A stretch of DNA of 64,000 nt from NCBI RefSeq assembly GCF_000719335.1, contig NZ_JOGB01000058.1, positions 1-64,000 of the forward strand, given 5' to 3'. The DNA is from Streptomyces sp. NRRL S-87 (GTDB lineage: Bacteria; Actinomycetota; Actinomycetes; Streptomycetales; Streptomycetaceae). Below, one piece after another: positions 15,943 to 23,786 of the stretch (positions are counted from its first letter, which is position 1; every line of letters begins with the position of its first letter). Below the pieces are notes generated by a model that worked only from the letters and a program-made list of their open reading frames with translations, was not told the DNA's origin and did no database searches. The position numbers were made by a program, and so were the translations under genes.

Positions 15943-16881
15943 ATGAACGTGCACTCGGGGTGGTACCTGGCCGCCTTCGCGTCCGAACTGGACGGCGAGG
16001 TGGTCCCGTTGGACATCGGCACGCGGCGGCTGGTGGCCGTGCGCGGCGCGGACGGGGAGCTGCGGGCGTACGACGCGGACTGCCCGCACCGGGGCGCGCA
16101 CCTCGGCCACGGCGGCCGCGTGGAGCGCGGCTGCCTGGTCTGCCCGTTCCACGGCCGGCGCATCGGGCTCGGGGAGCCCGCGGGGGAGGGCAGCCGGCCC
16201 TGGGTGCGCGAGCACGAGGTGGTCGTGTGCGGCGACGCGGTGTTCGTGCGGCTGACCGACGGACCCGAGGACGACCGCGGCATGCGGGCGCTGCTCAAGG
16301 AGCTGTCCGCGACCAAGCCGCTGGTCAAGGCCGTGGAGCAGCCGGTCGCCGCGGCCGCGGACCTGATCGTGGAGAACGCCTTCGACACGGACCACTTCAC
16401 CGCGCTGCACAAGGTCCACCGGGTGCGCGGGATGCACCACCGTGCGGGCGCGCACGGCGAGCTGGTGATGGACGGCGAGTTCCCGATGCCGGCCTCGCCG
16501 TGGCGCGGCAAGGCCGCGGGGCAGGGGCAGGCCGCCGCGCCGTCGTACGTACCCCGCTTCCACGCCCGCGCGTTCAGCCCGGCCGTCGTGGTCACCGAGT
16601 TCGGGCCGAGCAGCGAGGTGCACGTCATCGTCACCGGCGCGGTGCCCGACGGGCGCGGCGGCTGCGTCGCGCGCGTCGCGGTGGGCGTGGGCGAGGGGCG
16701 CGAGGACCAGCTGCCGATGCTGATCGCCGGCAGCCGGCGGGCGCTGGCCGAGGACGTCGTCGTCTGGGAGCACCTCAACCCCCGCGTGACGCCCCGCTAC
16801 GACGCCGCCGACGCGGCCGTGGTCGCGTACCGGGAGTTCTGCGCGGGCTTCACCGAGCTCGACCCGCGGGAGGCGTCGTGA
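15943..16881 (+). CDS. Rieske [2Fe-2S] non-heme iron oxygenase
   Basis: A 312-residue protein. The N-terminal Rieske domain has CPHRGAHLG and CLVCPFHGRR, which give the Cys-X-His and Cys-XX-His ligands. A C-terminal catalytic domain has the non-heme iron motif AFDTDHFTALHKVH. This is the plan of aromatic-ring and aliphatic Rieske oxygenases, similar to those tailoring natural products. It starts 4 bases after the amine oxidase gene and overlaps the hydrolase gene by GTGA. A reductase partner is not encoded nearby. Likely reaction: hydroxylation, desaturation or oxidative cyclisation of the RiPP. Confidence 0.92.
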   Translation: MNVHSGWYLAAFASELDGEVVPLDIGTRRLVAVRGADGELRAYDADCPHRGAHLGHGGRVERGCLVCPFHGRRIGLGEPAGEGSRPWVREHEVVVCGDAVFVRLTDGPEDDRGMRALLKELSATKPLVKAVEQPVAAAADLIVENAFDTDHFTALHKVHRVRGMHHRAGAHGELVMDGEFPMPASPWRGKAAGQGQAAAPSYVPRFHARAFSPAVVVTEFGPSSEVHVIVTGAVPDGRGGCVARVAVGVGEGREDQLPMLIAGSRRALAEDVVVWEHLNPRVTPRYDAADAAVVAYREFCAGFTELDPREAS

Positions 16882-17750
16882 CGCGCCACGCGTCCCGCGA
16901 GCCGCTGCCGGGCGAGCGCGCCGGCCAGTGCGCCGGCCTGCGCACGTACACGTACGGCAGCGGCCCCACCGTGCTGTGGGTGCACGGCTACACCATGGAC
17001 GCCACCCTCTGGCGTCCCCTGTGGCGCCTGCTGCCGGGCCTGCGCCACGTCGGCGTCGACCTCCCCGGTCACGGCGGCTCCGCACCGCTGCGCCCGGGCA
17101 CGACCCTGCCCGAGGTCGCGGACCAGGTGGCGGAGGTCGCCCGGGCCGAGGGGGCCCGGCGCTGGGTGGGCCTGTCCTTCGGCTCCACCGTCGTCCTCCA
17201 GATGGCCCTCGCGCGGCCGGACGCGGTCGACCGCCTCGTCCTCGGCGCGCCCACCCCGGCCGGCGGCCCGCCCGACCCGGCCGCGCGCAAGCGCTACATC
17301 GAGCTGCTCATGCTGCGCCGGATGCGCGGCGCGGCCGCAGCCGAGCAGCTGGCCGACCTGTGGATGGCCGCGCCACCGGACATCTTCAAGGGGACCGAGG
17401 GCCACCCGGAACTCCGCGCGGAGATACGGGAGGTGGTGGCGCGCCACTCCTGGGCCGAGCTCTCCGACGGGTCGATGGCCGGACTCAGTGCCCACGTGCA
17501 CACGGAGGACGACCTGGCGGCCATCACTGCTCGTACGTTCGTACTGACGGGCAGCGACGACATGCCCGTGTTCCACTCCAACGCCGCGCTGCTGTCCCGC
17601 GTGCTCCCCGCATGTGTGGCTCAACTCGTACCTAGCGCAGGGCACTTGCCTCTACTAGAACAGCCATGGACCGTTGCCGCGCCACTGCTCGACCACCTTT
17701 CGGCGCGCGGGACCGACGAAGGGCATCCGGTCGAACGCGTGCCCGTATAA
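16878..17750 (+). CDS. Alpha/beta hydrolase
   Basis: A 290-residue hydrolase. The oxyanion strand VLWVHGYTMDATLW, the nucleophile elbow GLSFGSTV with Ser, an acid in LTGSDDMPVFH and the His in SAGHLPLLEQP make a full catalytic triad. The GTG start at 16878 overlaps the Rieske stop (GTGA). It belongs to the tailoring operon. It could be an esterase, a C-C hydrolase acting after the Rieske enzyme, or a peptidase trimming the product; sequence alone does not decide. Confidence 0.9.
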   Translation: MTRHASREPLPGERAGQCAGLRTYTYGSGPTVLWVHGYTMDATLWRPLWRLLPGLRHVGVDLPGHGGSAPLRPGTTLPEVADQVAEVARAEGARRWVGLSFGSTVVLQMALARPDAVDRLVLGAPTPAGGPPDPAARKRYIELLMLRRMRGAAAAEQLADLWMAAPPDIFKGTEGHPELRAEIREVVARHSWAELSDGSMAGLSAHVHTEDDLAAITARTFVLTGSDDMPVFHSNAALLSRVLPACVAQLVPSAGHLPLLEQPWTVAAPLLDHLSARGTDEGHPVERVPV

Positions 17751-17787
17751 AGTGATCAACCTAAGCAAAACGGGGGGCTGGGGGGAC

Positions 17788-18774
17788 ATGCCGGTATTCG
17801 CGCTCGAGTTCTTTGGGGCGATCCTCCAAGTGATGGGGGTGGTGGAGCAGGCGGACCTGTCGTTCTTCTTCGGACCACACCTCTTGGAGGAAGGTGCCGG
17901 ACTCGAACGGGCGGCACTCGTCGTGCATTTCGCCCAGCGGGCCGGTTCGGGGGCCACCGGAAACGAGGTGCGGGTCGTCGACGGCGAAGGCCGACTGCTG
18001 CGCCGACTGCCCTACCACGGCATCGGCGGCATCCCGCCGGTGCTGCCGCCCTTCGCGGCCATGAACCAGCGCTACGCCGTCGTCCAGGCCGCCGTACTGA
18101 CCCGCAAGGACAGCGTCGTCGCGCTCGTCGGCGGTATCGGCTCGCCCCGCAACTCGGTGGCCCTCGCCCTCGGCGGGCGGGGCTGGCGCATGGTCTCCGC
18201 CCAGTACCTGGTCGTCGACCGCGTCACCGGCCACACCCTGCCCTTCCAGCTGCCGCTCGCGCTGCGCGGCCCCGCCCTGGAGACCGCCCGCGCAGCCGGC
18301 CTCGTCGACGGCGCGCCGGACGTGCGCTCCGCCCGGTCGCCGCTGACCGGTGACTTCGTCCGGGTGCGCCCCGAGCGGCTGATCGAGACCGTGGGCATCG
18401 GGGAGCGGTTGGGCCCGGCCACGCTGGTGCGGCTGTGCACCACCGGCGGCCAGCGGTGCCACCTGGAGGAGCGGGACTTCGCCCTCTCGGTGTGGCCGCC
18501 CGACGCCGGCGCCGATCCCGCGTTCGCCGTCGCCCCGCGACTGCGCCTGCTGCTGCCCGAGTCCGGCGGGGCCGAGGAGGCCGCCGACCTGCTCGACGAC
18601 CGACTGACCGTGCTCGCGAAGGGAGCCGTGCCGTGCCCCGCCGTACCGCCTACACCGAGGGAACACCCTGCTGGGTCGACCACGTGGGAGTCGACCCCAC
18701 CGGTGCCAAGGACTTCTACGCTGCTCTCTTCGGCTGGGAGTTCCGACGCGAGGGCGGCCGCGGCTACCACCTGA
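17788..18774 (+). CDS. Unknown protein, possible degenerate HprK-like kinase fold
   Basis: A 328-residue protein starting MPVFALEFFG behind a G-rich ribosome binding site. The central part, VVALVGGIGSPRNSVALALGGRGWRMVSAQYLVVD, looks like the P-loop and following helix of HPr-kinase-like proteins, but the P-loop Lys is absent (GSPRNS instead of GSGKS). Such proteins occur in lasso and other RiPP clusters. I do not recognise the N-terminal 90 residues. The last 47 residues run out of frame through the start of the VOC gene, giving a 142-bp overlap; that tail is low-complexity and may be non-functional. The function is unknown. Confidence 0.65.
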   Translation: MPVFALEFFGAILQVMGVVEQADLSFFFGPHLLEEGAGLERAALVVHFAQRAGSGATGNEVRVVDGEGRLLRRLPYHGIGGIPPVLPPFAAMNQRYAVVQAAVLTRKDSVVALVGGIGSPRNSVALALGGRGWRMVSAQYLVVDRVTGHTLPFQLPLALRGPALETARAAGLVDGAPDVRSARSPLTGDFVRVRPERLIETVGIGERLGPATLVRLCTTGGQRCHLEERDFALSVWPPDAGADPAFAVAPRLRLLLPESGGAEEAADLLDDRLTVLAKGAVPCPAVPPTPREHPAGSTTWESTPPVPRTSTLLSSAGSSDARAAAATT

Positions 18775-19292
18775 TCCTGCTCGGCGGCGAGATCGTCGGG
18801 GGCCTCGGGCCGAGCCCGGCGGGCCCCCGGTTCGGCTCGGCGTGGAGCGTGTACCTCGCGGCGAAGGACCTCGACGGGGCCGGCCGGCGGGCCGAGCAGC
18901 GCGGCGCCCGCCTCCTGGTCCGGGCCGTCCCGGCCGGCGGGAACGGCCGGCTCAGCCTCGCCGTCGACCCGGTCGGCGCCCCCTTCGGGCTCTGGCAGGG
19001 CGCCCACGACGAGGGCGTGGTCCTCGTCGACGAGCCCGGCGCCCTGACCGGCGCCACCCTGCAGACCCCCCGTCCGGAGGAGTCGGCCGCGTTCTACCAC
19101 GGGGTGAGCGGTACGCACCCGGCGACCGAGCGGGCGGACGCACCGCGCTGGGTGCCGAGCTTCGGGGTGGCCGACGTCGGCGCCTTCGAGGACCTCGCCC
19201 GGGCCGCGGGCGCCCGGAGCCCGGCGCCCGGCCTCCTCGCCGACCCCTGGGGCGCGGTGTTCGCCGTGACGGAGCTCCCCGCCGCCGGTTAA
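18633..19292 (+). CDS. VOC (glyoxalase/bleomycin-resistance fold) protein
   Basis: A 219-residue, two-domain VOC protein. TPCWVDHVGVDPTGAKDFYAALFGWEF opens the first beta-alpha-beta-beta-beta module, and TPRPEESAAFYHGVSG opens the second. The GTG start at 18633 fits the family start and has GGGAG 7 bases upstream, so it truly overlaps the upstream gene by 142 bp. Members are metalloenzymes or drug-binding resistance proteins. In this cluster it may sequester the peptide for immunity or catalyse a tailoring step. Confidence 0.85.
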   Translation: MPRRTAYTEGTPCWVDHVGVDPTGAKDFYAALFGWEFRREGGRGYHLILLGGEIVGGLGPSPAGPRFGSAWSVYLAAKDLDGAGRRAEQRGARLLVRAVPAGGNGRLSLAVDPVGAPFGLWQGAHDEGVVLVDEPGALTGATLQTPRPEESAAFYHGVSGTHPATERADAPRWVPSFGVADVGAFEDLARAAGARSPAPGLLADPWGAVFAVTELPAAG

Positions 19293-19472
19293 GCATGCGG
19301 CGGGATTACGTAATTCCGCTACTGCGCATCTCCGCCTGTTCATCCGAACTCACCCGCCGTGCAAGGGTTTCTCCCGGAAGAAAAACCCCCGCTGCGACGA
19401 ATTCCCCGGCCGACCCGGCCGTGCGGAATGCGGCGGATTCCACCGGGGGAACGGGTGGGGAAAGGTGAACCG
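19293..19472. promoter_or_regulatory. Candidate promoter region of the halogenase gene
   Basis: The 180-bp gap has a perfect 10-bp palindrome ATTACGTAAT (19305-19314) in the context GGATTACGTAATTCC. Half-sites of the same form (ATTACG or CGTAAT) occur in the precursor control region. The ribosome binding site AAAGG lies 8 bases before ATG 19473. A separate promoter for the halogenase is likely. Confidence 0.5.
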
Positions 19473-20879
19473 ATGGCATCCGAGATCGTGGTCATGGGCG
19501 GCGGGCCGGCAGGCTCCATCGCCGCGGCGCTGCTGGCCCGGCAGGGCGCGCGCGTGAAACTGCTGGAGCGCGCGCATTTCCCCCGCTACCACATCGGGGA
19601 ATCCGTGGCGACCTCCTGCCGGTCCATCATCGAACTGGCCGGCGCCCTCGACAAGGTGGCCGAGCGCGGCTACATGGTCAAGGAGGGCCTCCTGCTGCGC
19701 TGGGGCGCCGAGCGCGACTGGGTGGTGGACTGGCCCGAGATCTTCGGCACCACCGCCCAGACCTCCTGGCAGGTCGACCGCGCGGACTTCGACGAGGTCC
19801 TGCTGCGGCACGCCGCCTCCCAGGGCGTCGAGGTCATCGAGGGCGCCCAGGCCCGCAAGGTGCTCTTCGAGGACGGCCGCGCCGCGGGCGTGGAGTGGAC
19901 CCACGAGGGTCAGGAGCACACCACCCGCGCCGACCACGTCATCGACGCCACCGGCCGCGCCGGCCTGATCTCCGTGCGCCACCTCGGCAACCGCACCCCG
20001 CATGACGTGTTCCGCAACGTCGCGGTCTGGGGCTACTACAAGGGCGGCGAGCTGCTGCCCCGCACCCCCAAGGGCGGGATCAACGTCATCTCCGCGCCCG
20101 AGGGCTGGTACTGGGTCATCCCGCTGGCGGACGACGTGTACAGCGTCGGCTTCGTGACCCACCAGGACCACTTCCTCAAGCGCAAGCAGCGGTACGCGGA
20201 CGTGGAGTCCCTGTTCCTCGACGCGGTGCAGGAGTCGGAGACCGTACGGGACCTGGTGGCGCACGGCGAGTTCCAGCACGACGTCCGGGTCGAGCAGGAC
20301 TTCTCGTACACGGCGGAGAGCTTCTGCGGGCCCGGCTACTTCCTCGCCGGCGACTCCGCCTGCTTCCTCGACCCGCTGCTGTCGACCGGCGTCCACCTCG
20401 CCATGTACAGCGGGATGCTGGCGGCAGCCTCCATCCTCGCGCAGGACGCGGGCGAGGTGACCGAGGAGGAGGCGCTCTCCTTCTACGAGTCGCTCTACCG
20501 CAACGCGTACGCCCGCATGTTCTCGATGGTGGCCGGCTTCTACGAGCAGTACCGCGGCAAGGCCACGTACTTCTGGCTCGCCCAGCGGCTCGCCCGGGGC
20601 CGCCACCCGGAGCTGATGAACCAGCGCCCCGCCCCCGAGCCGATGCGCTCCGCGCCCGACAGCGAGGCCTTCGCCGCGCTCACGGCCGGTGTCCTCGACC
20701 TCGACGACGCGGCGCGGGCGGGCGGCGCGACGCCGCTGCCCCAGGACGTGCTCGCCGCACGGATGTCCCGGCAGCACGACCTCGACAGCCACGACGCGGC
20801 CACCGGGCTGTTCCTGAAGACCACTCCGCAGCTGGGCATCGGCCGGGCCGGCCGGGCCGCGGAGACGGCGCACGCCTGA
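19473..20879 (+). CDS. FAD-dependent halogenase (phenol type)
   Basis: A 468-residue flavin-dependent halogenase. GGGPAGSIAAALLARQG (FAD), HFPRYHIGES, the halogenase WxWxI motif as W212-Y-W214-V-I216, and GDSACFLDPLLSTGVHLA are all present. The Lys in MVKEGLLLRWG (Lys70) matches the catalytic-Lys pattern KxGxxxxWG of halogenases acting on phenols and carrier-bound pyrroles, as opposed to tryptophan. In the RiPP cluster, the only phenol in the core is Tyr3, so chlorination of that residue is the simplest hypothesis. A flavin reductase is not in the window. The start is chosen by the AAAGG site and by the family N-terminus. Confidence 0.9.
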   Translation: MASEIVVMGGGPAGSIAAALLARQGARVKLLERAHFPRYHIGESVATSCRSIIELAGALDKVAERGYMVKEGLLLRWGAERDWVVDWPEIFGTTAQTSWQVDRADFDEVLLRHAASQGVEVIEGAQARKVLFEDGRAAGVEWTHEGQEHTTRADHVIDATGRAGLISVRHLGNRTPHDVFRNVAVWGYYKGGELLPRTPKGGINVISAPEGWYWVIPLADDVYSVGFVTHQDHFLKRKQRYADVESLFLDAVQESETVRDLVAHGEFQHDVRVEQDFSYTAESFCGPGYFLAGDSACFLDPLLSTGVHLAMYSGMLAAASILAQDAGEVTEEEALSFYESLYRNAYARMFSMVAGFYEQYRGKATYFWLAQRLARGRHPELMNQRPAPEPMRSAPDSEAFAALTAGVLDLDDAARAGGATPLPQDVLAARMSRQHDLDSHDAATGLFLKTTPQLGIGRAGRAAETAHA

Positions 20880-20902
20880 GCCCCCGAGGGCGGTGCGCAC
20901 GG

Positions 20903-20930
20903 GTGGGCGGGGCCGCAAGGCCCCGCCCAC
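20903..20930. terminator. Bidirectional terminator, 12-bp stem with GCAA loop
   Basis: GTGGGCGGGGCC pairs perfectly with GGCCCCGCCCAC around GCAA. It sits between the convergent halogenase and LAL regulator genes. Confidence 0.85.
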
Positions 20931-20995
20931 GACCGGATCGGGGGGTGTCGGCGTACGTCCCCCCAGGGAGAGCGGAGCATCCGGACCCCATGCGG

Positions 20996-23509
20996 TCAGA
21001 CGAGTACCTCCACCTCCTCGCCGAGCGCGCCCGCGAGCTCGTGCCGACTGTGGATGCCGAGCTTGCGGTAGATGCGGCCCAGGTGCGTGTCGACCGTGCG
21101 CTTGCTGAGGAACAGCTTCTCGGCGACCTCCAGGCTGGAGCAGCCGCGTACGACGAGCCCCGCCACCCGCAGCTCCGCGGGGCTGAGCAGGGTCCGCTCC
21201 GGCGCCGGGGCGGTGGACCGGGCCGGGCCCGCCGGCTCCTGCGGCGCGCCGTCGAGGATGGTCTCGGCGGCCGAGACCTCGCCGAGCGCCAGGTACGACT
21301 GCGCGGCCTGCGCCCGCCACGTCACGCACGCGGGATTGGTGATGCCGCGCAGCGCGAGCCGGTGCCCGCAGTCCAGGAACAGCCCCACCGCCTCGGCGTG
21401 CCGGCCGCGGGCGGCGGCGACCGTGCCGTGCGCCTGCAGCGAGAGGGCCTTGATGAACGGGTGGGCGTCCCCGGCCGACGGCTCGTCGGCCAGCAGCGCC
21501 GCCGCCTCGCCGACCTTGCCCAGCACCACCAGGGCACGGGCCGCGCTCGACACCGCCGCGCAGGCCAGTGCCGAGGTGCCCAGCCGGCGGGCCAGCCGCA
21601 GCGCGGTCTCGGCGTCGGCGAGTGCGGCGGTCGCCTCGCCCCGCCGGTGGTGGATCTCGCCGCAGATCAGGTGGCCCAGCAGCACGCTGGCCAGGTCGTC
21701 GGCCGCCCGCGCGGTGCTGATCAGCCGGTCGGCCAGGACGGCCGCCACGCCCAGGTCGCCGGTCCAGGTCAACGCCAGCGCGGCGCCCACCAGGCCGGCC
21801 GTCGTGGCGGGCGCCGCCCCGTCGGCCGCGCCGGCGGGGCCGGCCGCGACCCGCTGGGCCATCCGGCGCGCGGTGCCGAAGCGGCCGCTGGCCGCCGCGG
21901 CCGCGGCGAGCGCCCCGCCGAAGGAGAGCGCGGGCGTGTCCCAGGGCACGCCGGCGGCCAGGCGGGCAGCCCGGCGCAGCCCCGACCGGTGCCCGGTCAG
22001 CAGGCTCTGGGCGGTCAGCCGCAGCAGGTGCTCGCGCGGCGGCGCGGCCAGCGCGGCCAGCTCCCCGCAGACCCGGACGAAGGGCTGGGCGCCCTCGATG
22101 CGGGCGACCAGCGCGGGGGAGGCGAGCCGGGCCAGCGCCTCGGCGCGCCGGACCGGGCCGAGCGGACTGTCGGCGGCCGCCGAGGCCTGCCGGACGCAGG
22201 CGTCCAGGTCGCGGTGCAGTTCGACGGCGCCGAGCCGCACGGTCAGGTCGAGAAACGATTCAGCACGCTCCTGCGCGTCCTCGTCGGCCCCGTCGCCCGA
22301 CTCGTCCAGCAGGGCCAGCGCCCGCCGCAGGTAGCGCGCCGCGGACTCGTGGTCGCCGACGCCGGCCGCCTGGGCACCCGCGCCGCGCAGCACGTCGAGC
22401 CCCCACCCGCAGCCCGCCTTGAGCAGGTGCTCCGCGGTCTGCCGGGCCGGCGCGCCCAGCCGGGCCAGGACGGCGGCCGCCCGGCCGTGCAGCTCCAGCC
22501 GCTCGTGGGCGGACACCCGGGCCAGGACGGCCGGCCGTACCGCGCAGTGCGCGAACCGGGCGGCCGGGCCTGCCTCCAGGAGCCCGGCCCGGACGAGCGC
22601 CTCGCGGGCCTGCTGCTCGTGCACCTCGCCGCGCTGCGAGAGCGCCCCGCACACGGCCGGGTCGGTGTCGGGCCCGAGCACGGCCAGCTGGGTCAGCAGC
22701 TCGCTCGCGGCCGGGTCGTCCTCGTCGAGCCAGGCCAGCACGGTCTCCGACAGCGCCTGCGAGCCGATCGGCAGCACCTGGTCCGGGTCGGGCGCGCCCG
22801 GCGGCACGTGCGTACGCCGCAGCCGCGTCACCAGGTCGTGCAGGACCAGCGGGTTGCCGTGCGCGAGCGTGTGGCACAGCGCGGCCAGCTCCTGGTCGAC
22901 CGGGCTGTCGAAGGCGCGGTCCACCAGTTCGGTCGTGCAGGTCTCGCACAGCGGCTCCGGCCACAGGCGCAGCAGGTACGGCAGCGGCCCGAGCTCGTCC
23001 GTCACCTGCGCGGCGGCGCTGGCCGGCAGCGTGGCCACCAGCAGGACCGGCAGGTCGTCCAGCCGGCGCGCGATGTAGGAGAACCAGCGCAGCGAGGGCT
23101 CGTCGGCGTAGATCAGGTCGTCGACGAGGATGGCGACCGGCCGGTCCACGGCCAGCGACCGGGTCGCGCGCAGCAGCGTCAGCAGCGCCTCGTGGGTGGG
23201 CCGGCCCTCCTGCTCGGGACCCGGTACGGGCACGTCGCCGCCGACGGCGCCGCCGAGCACCGGGTCGAAGAGCTGGCTCACCATGCTGTACGGGAACTGG
23301 CTCTCGCTGGGATGGCAGCGCGCCCGCAGGACCAGGGTGTGAGGGGGAAGCATCCCGGGAATGGAGTTCAGCAAAGCGGACTTGCCGATACCGCGCGTCC
23401 CGTGCACGGTGGCCACGGTCGGGCGTCCCAGGGCGAGTTCGTCAACGGCCTCCCGGAGAAGTGCTGTCTCACGTTCACGGTGGTACAGATCCCCGTTGGG
23501 TGAATGCAT
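20996..23509 (-). CDS. LuxR-family LAL transcriptional regulator
   Basis: An 837-residue LAL regulator. The N-terminal AAA ATPase has Walker A GTRGIGKSALLNS and Walker B-like VAILVDDLIYADEPS. A helical TPR-like middle follows, then a C-terminal LuxR HTH (LSPAELRVAGLVVRG, AEKLFLSKRTVDTHLGRIYRKLGI). Start at MHSPNGDLYHRE, just before the ATPase. It lies within the RiPP cluster, divergent from the cyclodehydratase operon and convergent with the halogenase. It is the best candidate for the pathway-specific activator. Confidence 0.92.
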   Translation of the reverse strand: MHSPNGDLYHRERETALLREAVDELALGRPTVATVHGTRGIGKSALLNSIPGMLPPHTLVLRARCHPSESQFPYSMVSQLFDPVLGGAVGGDVPVPGPEQEGRPTHEALLTLLRATRSLAVDRPVAILVDDLIYADEPSLRWFSYIARRLDDLPVLLVATLPASAAAQVTDELGPLPYLLRLWPEPLCETCTTELVDRAFDSPVDQELAALCHTLAHGNPLVLHDLVTRLRRTHVPPGAPDPDQVLPIGSQALSETVLAWLDEDDPAASELLTQLAVLGPDTDPAVCGALSQRGEVHEQQAREALVRAGLLEAGPAARFAHCAVRPAVLARVSAHERLELHGRAAAVLARLGAPARQTAEHLLKAGCGWGLDVLRGAGAQAAGVGDHESAARYLRRALALLDESGDGADEDAQERAESFLDLTVRLGAVELHRDLDACVRQASAAADSPLGPVRRAEALARLASPALVARIEGAQPFVRVCGELAALAAPPREHLLRLTAQSLLTGHRSGLRRAARLAAGVPWDTPALSFGGALAAAAAASGRFGTARRMAQRVAAGPAGAADGAAPATTAGLVGAALALTWTGDLGVAAVLADRLISTARAADDLASVLLGHLICGEIHHRRGEATAALADAETALRLARRLGTSALACAAVSSAARALVVLGKVGEAAALLADEPSAGDAHPFIKALSLQAHGTVAAARGRHAEAVGLFLDCGHRLALRGITNPACVTWRAQAAQSYLALGEVSAAETILDGAPQEPAGPARSTAPAPERTLLSPAELRVAGLVVRGCSSLEVAEKLFLSKRTVDTHLGRIYRKLGIHSRHELAGALGEEVEVLV

Positions 23510-23786
23510 TGGTTCAATGTCGCATTCCGTAGGGTGCAGATCAAGCCAATGGACGTGACCTCGGGCCCTGTTGGTTCCCGCGGTAACCCTGGTAGCCGGA
23601 CTGTTCAACTCCGCACCATCCGCCGTACGCCCGACCGCTTCTCGGTACGTACGAATCGCGGCCTACCGATACGTATTTCAGGGTTGCTCTGCGTATCAGG
23701 TGAAGCATTTACCCCCGGCTGTCCCCGTGTTTGGGTGGGGAGCGTGATGCCACGTCAGGGCTGATCGTGAGAACAGAGGGGGACAG
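23510..23786. promoter_or_regulatory. Divergent promoter region: LAL regulator / cyclodehydratase operon
   Basis: A 277-bp gap. TACGTA-centred palindromes GTACGTAC (23645-23652) and ATACGTAT (23669-23676) are 24 bp apart and resemble the GCATACGTACC side of the 35-bp palindrome upstream of the P450 gene. A GCGTATC occurs again near 23691. No gene is seen. A shared regulator is an inference. Confidence 0.5.
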
